Source: Streptomyces sp. F63 (GTDB lineage Bacteria > Actinomycetota > Actinomycetes > Streptomycetales > Streptomycetaceae). From it: a stretch of DNA of 64,000 bases. The stretch is from the NCBI RefSeq assembly GCF_018070345.1, contig NZ_JAGPXX010000001.1:62001-126000 (forward strand). Reading direction: 5' to 3'. Positions 31,457 to 40,194 of the stretch are shown piece by piece; the stretch's first letter is position 1, and every line of letters begins with the position of its first letter. The position numbers and the translations under genes are program-made. A model generated the notes under the pieces. It worked only from the letters and a program-made list of their open reading frames with translations. It searched no databases and was not told the DNA's origin.

Positions 31457-32614
31457 TCACCCGGGGACGGCCTCCGGCGGGAAGTCCCGCAGCACGCGCA
31501 GCAGTTCACCGAAGGCGGCGGTGCCGGGGGTGAGCGCCGCGTAGTGCCCGCCGCCGGGGCGTTCCCGCAGCTCCACCCGCGCACCGGCCCGGCGCATGAC
31601 GCGGGCGTACGCGCGGGAGAGGGCGAGAGGCACGTCCGGGTCGGCGGTGCCGTGCAGGATCGTCACCGGCGCGGCCGGGGGAGGCAGCAGCAACGGGTCG
31701 GTCAGCGGCAGGAGTTCCGCCACGGCGCCGGGGCCGCCGAGCAGCCCGGCGACCGCTCCCCCGCTCAGGTCCAGCTCGTGGGCCCGCCCGAGCGCGGCAA
31801 CCGGGGAGACGGCCACGACGTGGTCGGGTGCGCCGACGGCAGGGGCGGCGTCCGGATCCAGCCTGCCCGGAGCGGCCTCCGGGTCGCCGGAGGCCGGCGC
31901 CGTGGTGCGGTGCGCGGGCGGCGTGGGGTCTTCCGTTCCGGCTCTCGCGCCGCCCGCCGCCCCGGCCGCCCCGGCCGCCGTCCCCGTGCGCAGGGCCGCC
32001 GCCCAGAGGGCGAGGTGGCCACCGGCGGAGTGCCCGAGCAGCACGTGCCGGCCACGGAAGTTCCGTCCGCCGGCCGGACCGCCGGTGCGCGGCGCGCTCT
32101 CCGCAGCGGCTCTCCCGGCGCGTCCGGAGCCGTCCCGTCCCGCGTGCGGGGCGTCGCCGCGGCCGCCGCCCCGGAGCTCCGGCTCCGGCCAGGCCGTGGC
32201 GACGATCCGGGAGACGTCCTCGAACGTCGCGGGCCAGCCGCCGTCGCCGCCCACCCGGCGGTACTCGGCCAGCGCCACCGCGCACCCGTGCCGGGCCAGC
32301 GCGGCGGCGAGGGGCGACAGATGCGCGCGGTCGTACGCCTCGCGCCAGAAGCCTCCGTGCAGGAGCGTCACCCGGAGATCCGGTTGGCGGCCGCCGTCCG
32401 GCAGGTGATAGTCGATCAGCTGGGACGGGTGCGGGCCGTAGCGCACGGTGTGGTGCGGGGCCTCCGGTGGCAGACCCAGCAGCGCGGCCTCCTCCGCTTC
32501 GGCGGCGGAGGCGTGACCGGCGCCTGCGGAGTGAGCGGCGCCGGCGGTGCTCCCGGCCGCCCCGGCGGGCACCTGGTGGGGGTGCCCGCCGGGGCGGTTG
32601 CCGGGTGCGGTCAT
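31457..32614 (-). CDS. Alpha/beta hydrolase, probable kynurenine formamidase
   Basis: 385 residues. The hydrolase core shows HGGFW (oxyanion region, about residue 87), GHSAGG (nucleophile serine), acid in HGTADPDVP and histidine in GGGHYAAL. The HGGFW motif and its position as third gene after tryptophan dioxygenase and kynureninase point to hydrolysis of N-formylkynurenine. A low-complexity Ala/Gly/Pro insert lies between the nucleophile and acid, and the N-terminal ~45 residues are disordered. ATG overlaps the kynU stop (ATGA). Confidence 0.75.
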   Translation of the reverse strand: MTAPGNRPGGHPHQVPAGAAGSTAGAAHSAGAGHASAAEAEEAALLGLPPEAPHHTVRYGPHPSQLIDYHLPDGGRQPDLRVTLLHGGFWREAYDRAHLSPLAAALARHGCAVALAEYRRVGGDGGWPATFEDVSRIVATAWPEPELRGGGRGDAPHAGRDGSGRAGRAAAESAPRTGGPAGGRNFRGRHVLLGHSAGGHLALWAAALRTGTAAGAAGAAGGARAGTEDPTPPAHRTTAPASGDPEAAPGRLDPDAAPAVGAPDHVVAVSPVAALGRAHELDLSGGAVAGLLGGPGAVAELLPLTDPLLLPPPAAPVTILHGTADPDVPLALSRAYARVMRRAGARVELRERPGGGHYAALTPGTAAFGELLRVLRDFPPEAVPG

Positions 32615-34224
32615 ACCCCGGCGCCGGTGTCCGGGCCGCCGTCCGGGCCGCCGTCCGGGCCGCCGTCCGGGTGTCGTTCGGCGAGGACCTCCGCCAGGAC
32701 CCGCGCCGCCCGTTCCGCGTCGGCGTAGCCCACGTAGAGCGGGGTGAAGCCGAAGCGGAGAACGTCCGGGCGGCGGAAGTCGCCGACGACCCCGCGCGCG
32801 ATGAGCTCCCGCATGACCTCGTCCGCGTCCTCACAGCGCAGCGCGATCTGGCTGCCCCGCTCGGCGTGCGCGGCGGGCGTCACGCACTCCACCCGCCCCG
32901 GCGGCACATACGCCGCCACGCAGTCCAGGAAGAAGTCCGTGAGCGCCAGGCTCTTGGCCCGTACGTCCTCCACCGCGACCCCGTCCCACACCTCCAGCGC
33001 CGCTTCCAGCGCCAGCATCGACAGGATGTCCGGGGTGCCGACGCGGCCGCGCACGGCTCCGTCGGCGGGCGCATAGGACGGCGCCATCCCGAACGGGTCG
33101 GCGTGCGAGTTCCAGCCCGGCAGCGGCGAGTCGAAACGGGACTGGAGTTCCCCCCGCACATACAGGAAGGCCGGTGCGCCGGGCCCGCCGTTGAGGTACT
33201 TGTACGTGCAGCCGACCGCCAGGTCCACGCCGTGCGCGTCGAGCCCGACGGGCAGGGCGCCCGCGCTGTGGCAGAGGTCCCACACCACCAGGGCGCCCGC
33301 CGCGTGCGCGGCCGCGGTCGTCCCGGGCAGGTCGTGCAGCCGCCCGGTGCGGTAGTCGACGTGGTTGACCAGTGCCACGGCCGTACGCGGTCCGCAGGCC
33401 GCGCCGATCTCCCCGGCGGGGACGGCGCGAATGCGGCAGCCGGTCATGCGGGCGGCCGACTCGGCGATGTAGCCGTCGGTGGGGAAGGTCTCCGCGTCGA
33501 CCAGGATCTCGTCGCGCACCGACCCGGACCCATCGCCGGGCTCGCCGCCGGGCTCACCGCCGCCCGCTGCCGCGGCGGGCCGCGGCAGCGAACCGGCCCG
33601 CGCGAGCGGCCCGTCGGCGGCCGGGGCCGGCGGCGGTCCGGCGTGCCCGCCGTGCCCGTCCGCAGCAATCGCGGCACCCGGGGGGCCCGCGGTGCCCGCC
33701 GCGCCGGAGCCGCCGAGGGCGCCGGGCGCGCCCTGCTGCGCGATGCGTACGGCCGCGACGACGGCTTTGAAGAGGTTGACGCTGGTGGAGTCACCGACCA
33801 CGATCCGGCCGGGCGCGGCGCCGACGAGCGGCGCGATCCGGTCGCCGATCCGCTCCGGCGCCTCCCACCAGCCGCTCTCCGTCCAGGAGCGGATCCGCAG
33901 CCGCCCCCACTCGTGTTCGACCACCTCGGCGATACGGGCGGGCACCCCGGCGGGCAGCGCCCCGAGGGAGTTGCCGTCGAGGTAGACGGCGGCGTTCCCG
34001 TCGGAGGGCTCCTCCAGGCGGAAGCGGGCGCGGAGCCCGGCCAGGGGGTCCCCGGCGTCCAGGCGTGCGGCCCGGTCGGCGAGCGCCCCGGGCCCGGCGC
34101 TCCCGGGGCTGCCGGGGCTGCCGGGGTCCGTCGCGTGCACGGCGTTCACGGTCTTCGCGCCGTCCGCCGCCCCGGCGGCGTCCCCGGCGGCATCCGACGC
34201 CTGCCGGTCCGTGGTCTCAGACAT
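32611..34224 (-). CDS. kynU: Kynureninase
   Basis: A PLP enzyme cleaving kynurenine to anthranilate and alanine. The core is clear: VYLDGNSLGALP, GDSTSVNLFK, DAETFPTDGY, NHVDYRTGRLHDL, WDLCHSAGALPV and the PLP lysine in GCTYKYLNGGPGAP. At 537 residues it is about 120 longer than usual because of a disordered N-terminal extension, a Gly/Ala/Pro insert of about 60 residues after AVRIAQQ, and a C-terminal GGPD repeat. The ATG overlaps the end of the dioxygenase gene by 8 bases. Middle gene of the kynurenine operon. Confidence 0.95.
   Translation of the reverse strand: MSETTDRQASDAAGDAAGAADGAKTVNAVHATDPGSPGSPGSAGPGALADRAARLDAGDPLAGLRARFRLEEPSDGNAAVYLDGNSLGALPAGVPARIAEVVEHEWGRLRIRSWTESGWWEAPERIGDRIAPLVGAAPGRIVVGDSTSVNLFKAVVAAVRIAQQGAPGALGGSGAAGTAGPPGAAIAADGHGGHAGPPPAPAADGPLARAGSLPRPAAAAGGGEPGGEPGDGSGSVRDEILVDAETFPTDGYIAESAARMTGCRIRAVPAGEIGAACGPRTAVALVNHVDYRTGRLHDLPGTTAAAHAAGALVVWDLCHSAGALPVGLDAHGVDLAVGCTYKYLNGGPGAPAFLYVRGELQSRFDSPLPGWNSHADPFGMAPSYAPADGAVRGRVGTPDILSMLALEAALEVWDGVAVEDVRAKSLALTDFFLDCVAAYVPPGRVECVTPAAHAERGSQIALRCEDADEVMRELIARGVVGDFRRPDVLRFGFTPLYVGYADAERAARVLAEVLAERHPDGGPDGGPDGGPDTGAGV
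32629..32671. repeat. 12-bp tandem repeat at the end of kynU
   Basis: Three perfect copies of GTCCGGGCCGCC plus a partial fourth. They encode repeated Gly-Gly-Pro-Asp at the kynureninase C-terminus; copy changes keep the frame. Confidence 0.9.
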
Positions 34225-35062
34225 GGCTGCGGGCCGTCCACAGCTCGGGGAAGACGTTCCGCCGGGCCCGCTTCTCCAGCCAGGAGACGCCCGGGGAGCC
34301 GCCCGTGCCGGTCTTGGCGCCCATCGCCCGCCGCGTCGCCACCAGGTGGTCGTTCTTCCAGCGCCACACCAGCTCGGCGACCTCGGTGAGCGCCTCGCCC
34401 AGCCGCACCAGCTCGTCCTCCTGGGGGCCGGAGTAGATCCGCGCCCAGACCTCCTCGACGGCCGGGTGGGGGTCGTAGCGCAGGGTGAGGTCGCGTTCGA
34501 GCACCTCGGCGGGGACGGCGTGGCCGCGCCGGGCGAGCAGCCGCAGCACCTCGTCGTAGAGGCCCGGCTCGCCGAGCGCCTTCTCCAGCTCGGCGTGGAC
34601 GCGGGGGGCGCCCCGGTGCGGTACGAGCATGGACGCCGACTTGTCGCCGAGCAGGAACTCCATCCGCCGGTACATCGCGGACTGGAAGCCGGAGCCCTCG
34701 CCGAGCGCGCCCCGGTAGGCGTTGAACTGGGCGGGGGTGATGTGCGCGAGCGGCTCCCAGGAGGCGTTGAGCGCGCGCAGCTCGTACTCGGACCGCTTGA
34801 GTGCCGCCATGGCCGTCGGCAGGTCGTCCCGGCGGAGGGCCTGCGCGGCCGTCTCCCACTCGTGGACGATCACGGTGAACCACAGTTCCATCACCTGGGT
34901 GGTCACCAGGAAGACCATCTCGCCCGGCTCGTCGGAGAGCGGGTGCTGCAGATGGGTGAGGATGTCCGCCTTGACGTAGTCCTCGTAGGGGGTGGTGCCC
35001 CGGAAGTCGAGGTTCGGGGTCTCCGAGCCGGCTTCGGGCAGGTCGTGCTGTGTCGTCGACAT
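34217..35062 (-). CDS. kynA: Tryptophan 2,3-dioxygenase
   Basis: A haem enzyme opening the indole ring of tryptophan to N-formylkynurenine. The 281-residue, all-helical protein shows LDFRGTTPYEDYVKAD and LTHLQHPLSDEPGEMVFLVTTQVMELWF at the start, then GFQSAMYRRMEFLLGDK and the C-terminal VWRWKNDHLVATRRAMGAKTGTGGSPGVSWL with the expected proximal haem histidine. ATG 35062 has GAGGAG seven bases upstream. First gene of a three-gene overlapping operon that would yield anthranilate. Confidence 0.96.
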   Translation of the reverse strand: MSTTQHDLPEAGSETPNLDFRGTTPYEDYVKADILTHLQHPLSDEPGEMVFLVTTQVMELWFTVIVHEWETAAQALRRDDLPTAMAALKRSEYELRALNASWEPLAHITPAQFNAYRGALGEGSGFQSAMYRRMEFLLGDKSASMLVPHRGAPRVHAELEKALGEPGLYDEVLRLLARRGHAVPAEVLERDLTLRYDPHPAVEEVWARIYSGPQEDELVRLGEALTEVAELVWRWKNDHLVATRRAMGAKTGTGGSPGVSWLEKRARRNVFPELWTARSHV

Positions 35063-35212
35063 CGCTGTCTCCTCGTACTGCGTGCTCCCGGGTAGCGGTC
35101 CGCCCCTTCCTCTCGGCATCGGAGCCCCGGTCCCCTCTCGGATCCCGTCCGCACGGTCGGCGCGGAGCGGAACCCTCCGCGCATCATCCGTGGACATGGG
35201 CGAGACGGCAAG

Positions 35213-35238
35213 GGCCGGCCGTGTGAGCACGGCCGGCC
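35213..35238 (-). terminator. Hairpin terminator after the DUF3151 gene
   Basis: A perfect 11-bp stem GGCCGGCCGTG/CACGGCCGGCC with loop TGAG, 26 bases after the stop. Confidence 0.8.
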
Positions 35239-35264
35239 CGGGCGGGAGACGCCGGTCCCGCTCC

Positions 35265-35678
35265 TCAGCCGAGGGTCTCGGCAGCGGTCGGGGAGGACTC
35301 GCGCAGGAAGGTGCTGCAGCGCTCGTACTCCTCCTGCTCGCCGATCGTCTGGGCGGCGCGCGCGAGGGCGTGCAGGGAGCGCAGGAAGCCCCGGTTCGGC
35401 TCGTGCTCGAAGGGGACGGGCCCGTGGCCCTTCCAGCCGTTGCGGCGCAGGGCGTCCAGCCCGCGGTGGTAGCCGGTGCGGGCGTAGGCATAGGACTCGA
35501 CCACGCGGCCGTCCTCGTAGGCCTCGTCGGCGAGCTGGGCCCAGGCCAGCGAGGAGGAGGGGTACTTCGCGGCGACCTCGGCGGGGGCCGAGCCGGAGGC
35601 GAGCAGCTCGCGGGGGTCCGGGTCGTCGGGCAGGCGGGTCGGGGGCGGTCCCCCGAGCAGGTTCTCGTGTGTGGCCAT
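35265..35678 (-). CDS. DUF3151-family protein
   Basis: 137 residues, an actinobacterial family of unknown function. Conserved stretches are PDPRELLASGSAPAEVAAKYPSSSLAWAQLADEA and ESYAYARTGYHRGLDALRRNGWKGHGPVPFEHEPNRGFLRSLHALARAA, resembling a TPR-like helical array. ATG 35678 lies 6 bases after CAGACT and lacks a clear ribosome site, so it may also be leaderless. Next to fbaA on the same strand, but a terminator separates them. Confidence 0.88.
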   Translation of the reverse strand: MATHENLLGGPPPTRLPDDPDPRELLASGSAPAEVAAKYPSSSLAWAQLADEAYEDGRVVESYAYARTGYHRGLDALRRNGWKGHGPVPFEHEPNRGFLRSLHALARAAQTIGEQEEYERCSTFLRESSPTAAETLG

Positions 35679-35804
35679 GGGCCCAGTCTGCCTGCCGGAC
35701 GGGCGGAACGGACGGGCGCGGTGGGGTGTGGGCCGTGGTGCGGGCTCCGGGGCGGGAGCCCCGGCACGCGCGGAAGCCCGGCGGCCGGGACCTGTACGGT
35801 CGCG

Positions 35805-35823
35805 GCCACCGGGCTCCGGTGGC
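35805..35823 (-). terminator. Hairpin terminator after fbaA
   Basis: An 8-bp stem GCCACCGG/CCGGTGGC with a 3-base loop, 23 bases after the fbaA stop. Confidence 0.7.
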
Positions 35824-35846
35824 ACGGCGCGGCGCCGTGGCGGGGG

Positions 35847-36869
35847 TTACTTCAGCTTGGTGCCGGTGGAGCGGAGGTTGGAGCAGGCCTGCGCGACGCG
35901 CTGCGCCATGCTCTCCTCGGCCTTCTTGCCCCAGCTGCGCGGGTCGTAGGTCTTCTTGTCGCCGACCTCGCCGTCGACCTTGAGCACGCCGTCGTAGTTG
36001 CGGAACATGTGGTCCGCGACCGGGCGGGTGAAGGCGTACTGGGTGTCGGTGTCGAGGTTCATCTTGACGACGCCGTTCTCCAGCGCGGTCAGGATCTCCT
36101 GCTCGGTGGAGCCGGAGCCGCCGTGGAAGACGAAGTCGAACGGGTCGGCCTTGCCGGCCTTCGCGGCCACGCCGTCCTGGAGCTCGCGCAGCAGGTCGGG
36201 GCGGAGGACGACATTGCCCGGCTTGTAGACGCCGTGCACGTTGCCGAAGGAGGCGGCCAGCAGGTAGCGGCCGTTCTCGCCGAAGCCCAGCGCGTCCGCG
36301 GTCCGCTCCACGTCGGAGACGGTGGTGTAGAGCTCGTCGTTGATCTCGTGCGAGACGCCGTCCTCCTCGCCGCCGGTCGGGGTGATCTCGACCTCAAGGA
36401 TGATCTTGGCCTTGACGGCCTCGGCGAGCAGCTCCCGCGCGATGGCGAGGTTGTCGTCCAGGATCTCGGCGGAGCCGTCCCACATGTGGGACTGGAACAG
36501 CGGGTTGCGTCCGGCGGCGACGCGCTCCTGGGAGAGCTTGAGCAGCGGCCGTACATAGCCGTCGAGCTTGCCCTTGGGGCAGTGGTCGGTGTGGAGCGCG
36601 ATGTTGACCGGGTACTTCTCGGCGACGATGTGCGCGAACTCGGCCAGCGCGACCGCACCGGTGACCATGTCCTTGCTGTACTGGCCACCGAGGAACTCGG
36701 CACCGCCGGTGGAGATCTGGACGATGCCGTCGCTCTCGGCCTCGGCGAAACCGCGGAGGGCCGCGTGCAGGGTCTGGGACGAGGTCACGTTGATGGCCGG
36801 GTAGGCGAACTTGCCCGCCTTCGCCCGGTCGAGCATCTCGTTGTAGACCTCGGGAGTTGCGATGGGCAT
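35847..36869 (-). CDS. fbaA: Class II fructose-bisphosphate aldolase
   Basis: A zinc enzyme of glycolysis/gluconeogenesis, interconverting fructose 1,6-bisphosphate and triose phosphates. The 340-residue protein has HTDHCPKG near 95 (Zn histidine and catalytic Asp), EVEITPTGGEEDGV (Zn glutamate), GNVHGVYKPG (Zn histidine) and FVFHGGSGS (third histidine, phosphate loop), followed by KMNLDTDTQYAF. Full length. AAGGAG precedes the ATG. No anomaly. Confidence 0.97.
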   Translation of the reverse strand: MPIATPEVYNEMLDRAKAGKFAYPAINVTSSQTLHAALRGFAEAESDGIVQISTGGAEFLGGQYSKDMVTGAVALAEFAHIVAEKYPVNIALHTDHCPKGKLDGYVRPLLKLSQERVAAGRNPLFQSHMWDGSAEILDDNLAIARELLAEAVKAKIILEVEITPTGGEEDGVSHEINDELYTTVSDVERTADALGFGENGRYLLAASFGNVHGVYKPGNVVLRPDLLRELQDGVAAKAGKADPFDFVFHGGSGSTEQEILTALENGVVKMNLDTDTQYAFTRPVADHMFRNYDGVLKVDGEVGDKKTYDPRSWGKKAEESMAQRVAQACSNLRSTGTKLK

Positions 36870-37272
36870 GTGTCGGCTCCTTGTGAATGTGCCGGTTATT
36901 CGAGTAGGCCCTGACCTAGGGGCGACATCATCGTCTGGGGGTCATCCTCCCAGATACGGCGTTCCGCTCCACACCACCCAAGCGGACGAAACGGACAGCG
37001 CCCGGCGGGGTTTCACGTGAAACCCTTGCCTCCCGGATGAACTTCCGTTCGCAGGACAGAGTTTGGTCCCCCGCCGACCGGCCCGGAAGGGCCGAACGGG
37101 GCAGGGAGGGCCCGGACGGACCGAAGCCGGACAGGTGGCCGGAACGGGACCGGCCGGGCGGGGCCGGGCCGGGCGGGGCCGGGCCGGGGGCTCCGGGCGC
37201 GACCCCGGCCCGGGGCCCCGGCCGTAGGACGCCTCCCGCACCGCCGGTCCGGCGGCCGTCCCCGCCGGCGCC
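36870..37272. other. fbaA-pyrE intergenic region
   Basis: About 400 bases. The part next to fbaA (36880-36960) is comparatively AT-rich and should hold the fbaA promoter. A parS palindrome lies at 37008-37025. The stretch 37075-37260 is a G-rich low-complexity run (repeated GGGCCGGGCGGGG) with nothing else recognisable. Confidence 0.5.
37008..37025. promoter_or_regulatory. parS: parS centromere-like site (ParB binding)
   Basis: GGGTTTCACGTGAAACCC is a perfect 18-bp palindrome containing GTTTCACGTGAAAC, the bacterial parS core used by Streptomyces. It lies between genes, as most parS sites do. It implies that the window is within the origin-proximal part of the chromosome. Confidence 0.92.
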
Positions 37273-37809
37273 TCAGAGCCCCAGGTCGTCCAGCCCGTAC
37301 GCCCGGTAGTACGGCAGCCCCGCCTCCTCGATCGCGGCCGCCGCGCCGCGCTCCACGATCACCGCGACCGCCACCACCTCGGCGCCCGCCTCACGCGCCG
37401 CCTCGACGGCCGTGAGCGGGGAGCCGCCCGTGGTGGAGGTGTCCTCGACGATCAGCACCCTGCGGCCCCTGATGTCCGGGCCCTCGATACGCCGCTGCAG
37501 CCCGTGCGTCTTCTGCGCCTTCCGCACGACGAAGGCGTCGAGCCTGCGCCCGCGGGCCGCGGCGGCGTGCATCATCGATGTCGCCACCGGGTCGGCCCCC
37601 AGCGTCAGCCCGCCCACCGCGTCGTACTCCAGCCCGGCCGTCAGGTCCAGCATCACCTGGCCGGCGAGCGGTGCGGCCTCCCCGTCCAGGGTGACCCGGC
37701 GGAGGTCGATGTAGAAGTCGGCCTCCCGGCCCGAGGAGAGGGTCACCTTGCCGTGCACCACGGCCTTGTCCTTGATCTGCCGCAGCAGGGCATCACGCAC
37801 GTCCGTCAT
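37273..37809 (-). CDS. pyrE: Orotate phosphoribosyltransferase
   Basis: Transfers orotate onto PRPP to give OMP in pyrimidine synthesis. 178 residues with VTLSSGREADFYIDLRRVTL at the start, GGLTLGADPVA, VRKAQKTHGLQRRIEGP (mobile loop lysine and histidine) and the PRPP-binding block VLIVEDTSTTGGSPLTAVEAARE. ATG 37809 is 7 bases after TAGTCT with no ribosome site, so a leaderless message is likely. No sign of a PyrR attenuator. Confidence 0.96.
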   Translation of the reverse strand: MTDVRDALLRQIKDKAVVHGKVTLSSGREADFYIDLRRVTLDGEAAPLAGQVMLDLTAGLEYDAVGGLTLGADPVATSMMHAAAARGRRLDAFVVRKAQKTHGLQRRIEGPDIRGRRVLIVEDTSTTGGSPLTAVEAAREAGAEVVAVAVIVERGAAAAIEEAGLPYYRAYGLDDLGL

Positions 37810-37816
37810 GGCACCG

Positions 37817-37822
37817 AGACTA
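37817..37822 (-). promoter_or_regulatory. Candidate leaderless -10 of pyrE
   Basis: TAGTCT on the minus strand, 7 bases before the ATG of pyrE. The -35 is not clear. Confidence 0.5.
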
Positions 37823-37884
37823 TCCGGGGCCCCGGCGGCCGCCCGGTCACCGGGTGGCAGCGGGCCGGACGGCGCACGGCCGGC

Positions 37885-38727
37885 TCAGAGCCGGCGCCAG
37901 CGCCAGGTGGTGGAGATCTCCAGCGGATCGATCGGGGTCACCAGGCGCGGGGCCGTGTTGAGCCCATTGGGCGGCCCCGACTGCGGCTCGACGCACACGG
38001 CCTCCTCCTGCTCGTCGTAGACCACGACCCACTCGGCCCGGCTGGTGATCCTGAGCTCCAGCCGCCCCGGCCAGGTGAGGGTGACGTCCACGCCGTCCGG
38101 CATGCCGAAGCAGTCGTCCCAGGGCCCGGGGCGCGGGTCGATCCGCCGGCCGGTCGGGAGGTGGTCCTCGCCGCGCTCCTCCTGCCAGGCGGCCTCGAAG
38201 GAGATCAGGACGCCCTCGTCCGCGCCGCTCCCGCTTCCGCTCCCGCCGAGGTGCCGCAGGAACCAGGGGTGCCATCCGGCCTGCGCCGGGAAGGAGTTGC
38301 CGTAGGTCTCGACGCCCATCTTCAGCGTCAGCGCGTCGTCGGCCAGCTCCACGAGCTGGGTGACGCGGCCCGTGTACGGCCAGGGATCGCCCAGGTCGTA
38401 GGTGAGGACGGCCGCCGTGCCGTCCGCGCGGACGGTCCGCCACACCTGGTCACGGCCGGTTCCGTGGATGGCGTGGGGCGGGGAGTTGAGCGGGAGTTCA
38501 TGCCGCTCGGCGCCGTCGCGGAACACGCCGCCCGCGGTCCGGCCGCACCACGGCACCATGGGGAAGGAACCGTATCGGGGGCCCTGCCGCAGCAGTTCGG
38601 TGCCGTCGATCCGCAGCGAACCGAGCCGGCCGCCCAGCTCGGGCCGTACGGTCGCCTCGGCGTCGCCCGCCGCCAGCAGGACTCCGGCCTCCGGGGCCGC
38701 TTCGGTCGTCGTCTCGTGAGTGCTCAC
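37885..38727 (-). CDS. Aldose 1-epimerase / hexose-6-phosphate mutarotase family protein
   Basis: 280 residues of the galactose-mutarotase beta-sandwich type. PELGGRLGSLRIDG, FPMVPWCGRTAGGVF, PPHAIHGTGRDQVW (catalytic histidine region), SFPAQAGWHPWFLR and CVEPQSGPPNGLN (with the general-base glutamate) appear in the expected order. GTG 38727 lies 6 bases after TAGGGT and lacks a ribosome site. Sugar specificity is unknown. It is followed closely by pyrE on the same strand. Confidence 0.9.
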   Translation of the reverse strand: MSTHETTTEAAPEAGVLLAAGDAEATVRPELGGRLGSLRIDGTELLRQGPRYGSFPMVPWCGRTAGGVFRDGAERHELPLNSPPHAIHGTGRDQVWRTVRADGTAAVLTYDLGDPWPYTGRVTQLVELADDALTLKMGVETYGNSFPAQAGWHPWFLRHLGGSGSGSGADEGVLISFEAAWQEERGEDHLPTGRRIDPRPGPWDDCFGMPDGVDVTLTWPGRLELRITSRAEWVVVYDEQEEAVCVEPQSGPPNGLNTAPRLVTPIDPLEISTTWRWRRL

Positions 38728-38733
38728 ACACCG

Positions 38734-38739
38734 ACCCTA
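38734..38739 (-). promoter_or_regulatory. Candidate leaderless -10 of the epimerase gene
   Basis: TAGGGT on the minus strand, 6 bases before the GTG start. Confidence 0.45.
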
Positions 38740-38867
38740 TGCGAGTCCGGGCCCCCGGCGCGGCCCCGCCTTTCCGCCATGCGCGCCCCCGCGGACGCGG
38801 GTTGACGCCGCCGCGCCGCTCCGTCCCCGCACCGGCCGGGGTGCGCGGCTCCCGTTCCGCGGATCCG

Positions 38868-40070
38868 TCAGCGCCGGTGGCGGAGGACGCGGTTGACGAT
38901 CAGCACCGAGGCGACGACGGCGGCGGCCACCGGGGCCGCCCAGCGCAGGGTGTCGCCGGCCGAGGCGGGCTGGGGCGCCGGTACGGGGGCGTAGCGGCCC
39001 CGCGGCGGCGCGTGGTCCACCTCCTCGGCACTGCGGCCGATCATGGTGCGGCGGGCGTGGGCCGCCTCGGCGGGCGGGGTCGCGCCGTCCGTGCCGCCCG
39101 CGCCCTCCGGTTCGCCGAGGTCGTCGGCCAGCGGGTCGAGGGAGGACGGCGGCACCTCGGTCTCGAAGACGGACGCCGCCTCGGGAGCGGTGCCGCCACC
39201 GGCCTCCGCCGCGGCGCTCGCGGCCTCGGACGGGCCTGGCCGGGACTCCTCGCCGCCGGCGTCCCGCGCGGCTCCGCGCTCCTCGCCGCCGCCCGCCTTC
39301 CTGCCGGGCGGAGGGGCCGCGTCGGGGCCCGGTTCGGGCGACGGGATGCCCGGGATGACCGGTTCGTTGTCGTCGGCCCGGCCGAGGCCGCCCTCGCCCT
39401 CCGCGCCGCCGGCCGGTCCGGTGCCGTGCCCGTCCCCGGAGCCGTCGCCACCGGTCTCCGGGCCGTCCGGTGCCGTGCCGCTGCCGCCGGTGCCGTACGC
39501 ATCGCCGCGGCTCTCCGCTCCGGGCCACTGCCCGCCCGGGGCCGGCCCGTCGCCGTCGCCGCGGCCGGCACGCGCGGCGCCGTCACCGTTCTCGTCGGAG
39601 GCGGCGGGGGCCGAGGGGGGTGCGGGGCGGACCGGGGTCTCCTCCAGGTCGGCGGCCAGCGCCGCGGCGAACCGGTCGAGCAGGCGCCGCCCGGCGGAGG
39701 CCGCGGCCTTGTCGTCCACCTCGGCGAGCCGCCCTCCGCTCCGCACAGTGCCGCCGCACACCAGGGCCGTACCGCCGTCGGCGGGGTCCAGCCGCAGCGT
39801 GAGCGTCAGCGCGACGGAGCCGTCGCCGCGCGCCTCCGATCCCTCCGCCTCGACGGACACCTCGTCACCCGTCCGCTCGCTGACGCGCAGCGTGCCGTGG
39901 TACGTGATGGTCGAGCCGCCGGCGCGCAGCCGCAGCCGGCCGGCCAGCGCGTCCGGGCCCGACCCGGCGTCCCACTGGAAACCGGGGACGCAGCGGGCGA
40001 CGCGTTCGGGTTCCGCGAGCGCCTGCCGCACGGTCCCGGGCGGAAACGGAACGAACACCTCATGCTCCAT
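38868..40070 (-). CDS. SRPBCC/CoxG-like lipid-binding-fold protein with C-terminal membrane anchor
   Basis: 400 residues. Residues 1-150 form a CoxG-type SRPBCC domain (MEHEVFVPFPPGTVRQALAEPERVARCVPGFQ, then LTLTLRLDPADGGTALVCGGTVRSGGRLAEV and RLLDRFAAALAADLEE). A disordered linker of about 200 residues rich in Gly, Ala, Pro and acidic residues follows. One hydrophobic helix near the C-terminus (APVAAAVVASVLIVNRV) ends in RHRR, giving a tail anchor. ATG 40070 is 8 bases after TAGGCT and lacks a ribosome site. Ligand unknown; no CO dehydrogenase genes nearby. Confidence 0.82.
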   Translation of the reverse strand: MEHEVFVPFPPGTVRQALAEPERVARCVPGFQWDAGSGPDALAGRLRLRAGGSTITYHGTLRVSERTGDEVSVEAEGSEARGDGSVALTLTLRLDPADGGTALVCGGTVRSGGRLAEVDDKAAASAGRRLLDRFAAALAADLEETPVRPAPPSAPAASDENGDGAARAGRGDGDGPAPGGQWPGAESRGDAYGTGGSGTAPDGPETGGDGSGDGHGTGPAGGAEGEGGLGRADDNEPVIPGIPSPEPGPDAAPPPGRKAGGGEERGAARDAGGEESRPGPSEAASAAAEAGGGTAPEAASVFETEVPPSSLDPLADDLGEPEGAGGTDGATPPAEAAHARRTMIGRSAEEVDHAPPRGRYAPVPAPQPASAGDTLRWAAPVAAAVVASVLIVNRVLRHRR

Positions 40071-40078
40071 GGGAGCCG

Positions 40079-40084
40079 AGCCTA
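40079..40084 (-). promoter_or_regulatory. Candidate leaderless -10 of the SRPBCC gene
   Basis: TAGGCT on the minus strand, 8 bases before the ATG. A weak GGTGCC lies 17 bases further upstream. Confidence 0.4.
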
Positions 40085-40194
40085 CCCAGCGGACGCGCTC
40101 CGGCACCCCTGTCCGCGCCAGTTCCGCGGCGGGCGGGGCATCCGGCGGCACCCCGCGGGGGCGAATCGTTCCGGCGGAACGGCGGGGCGGGACC

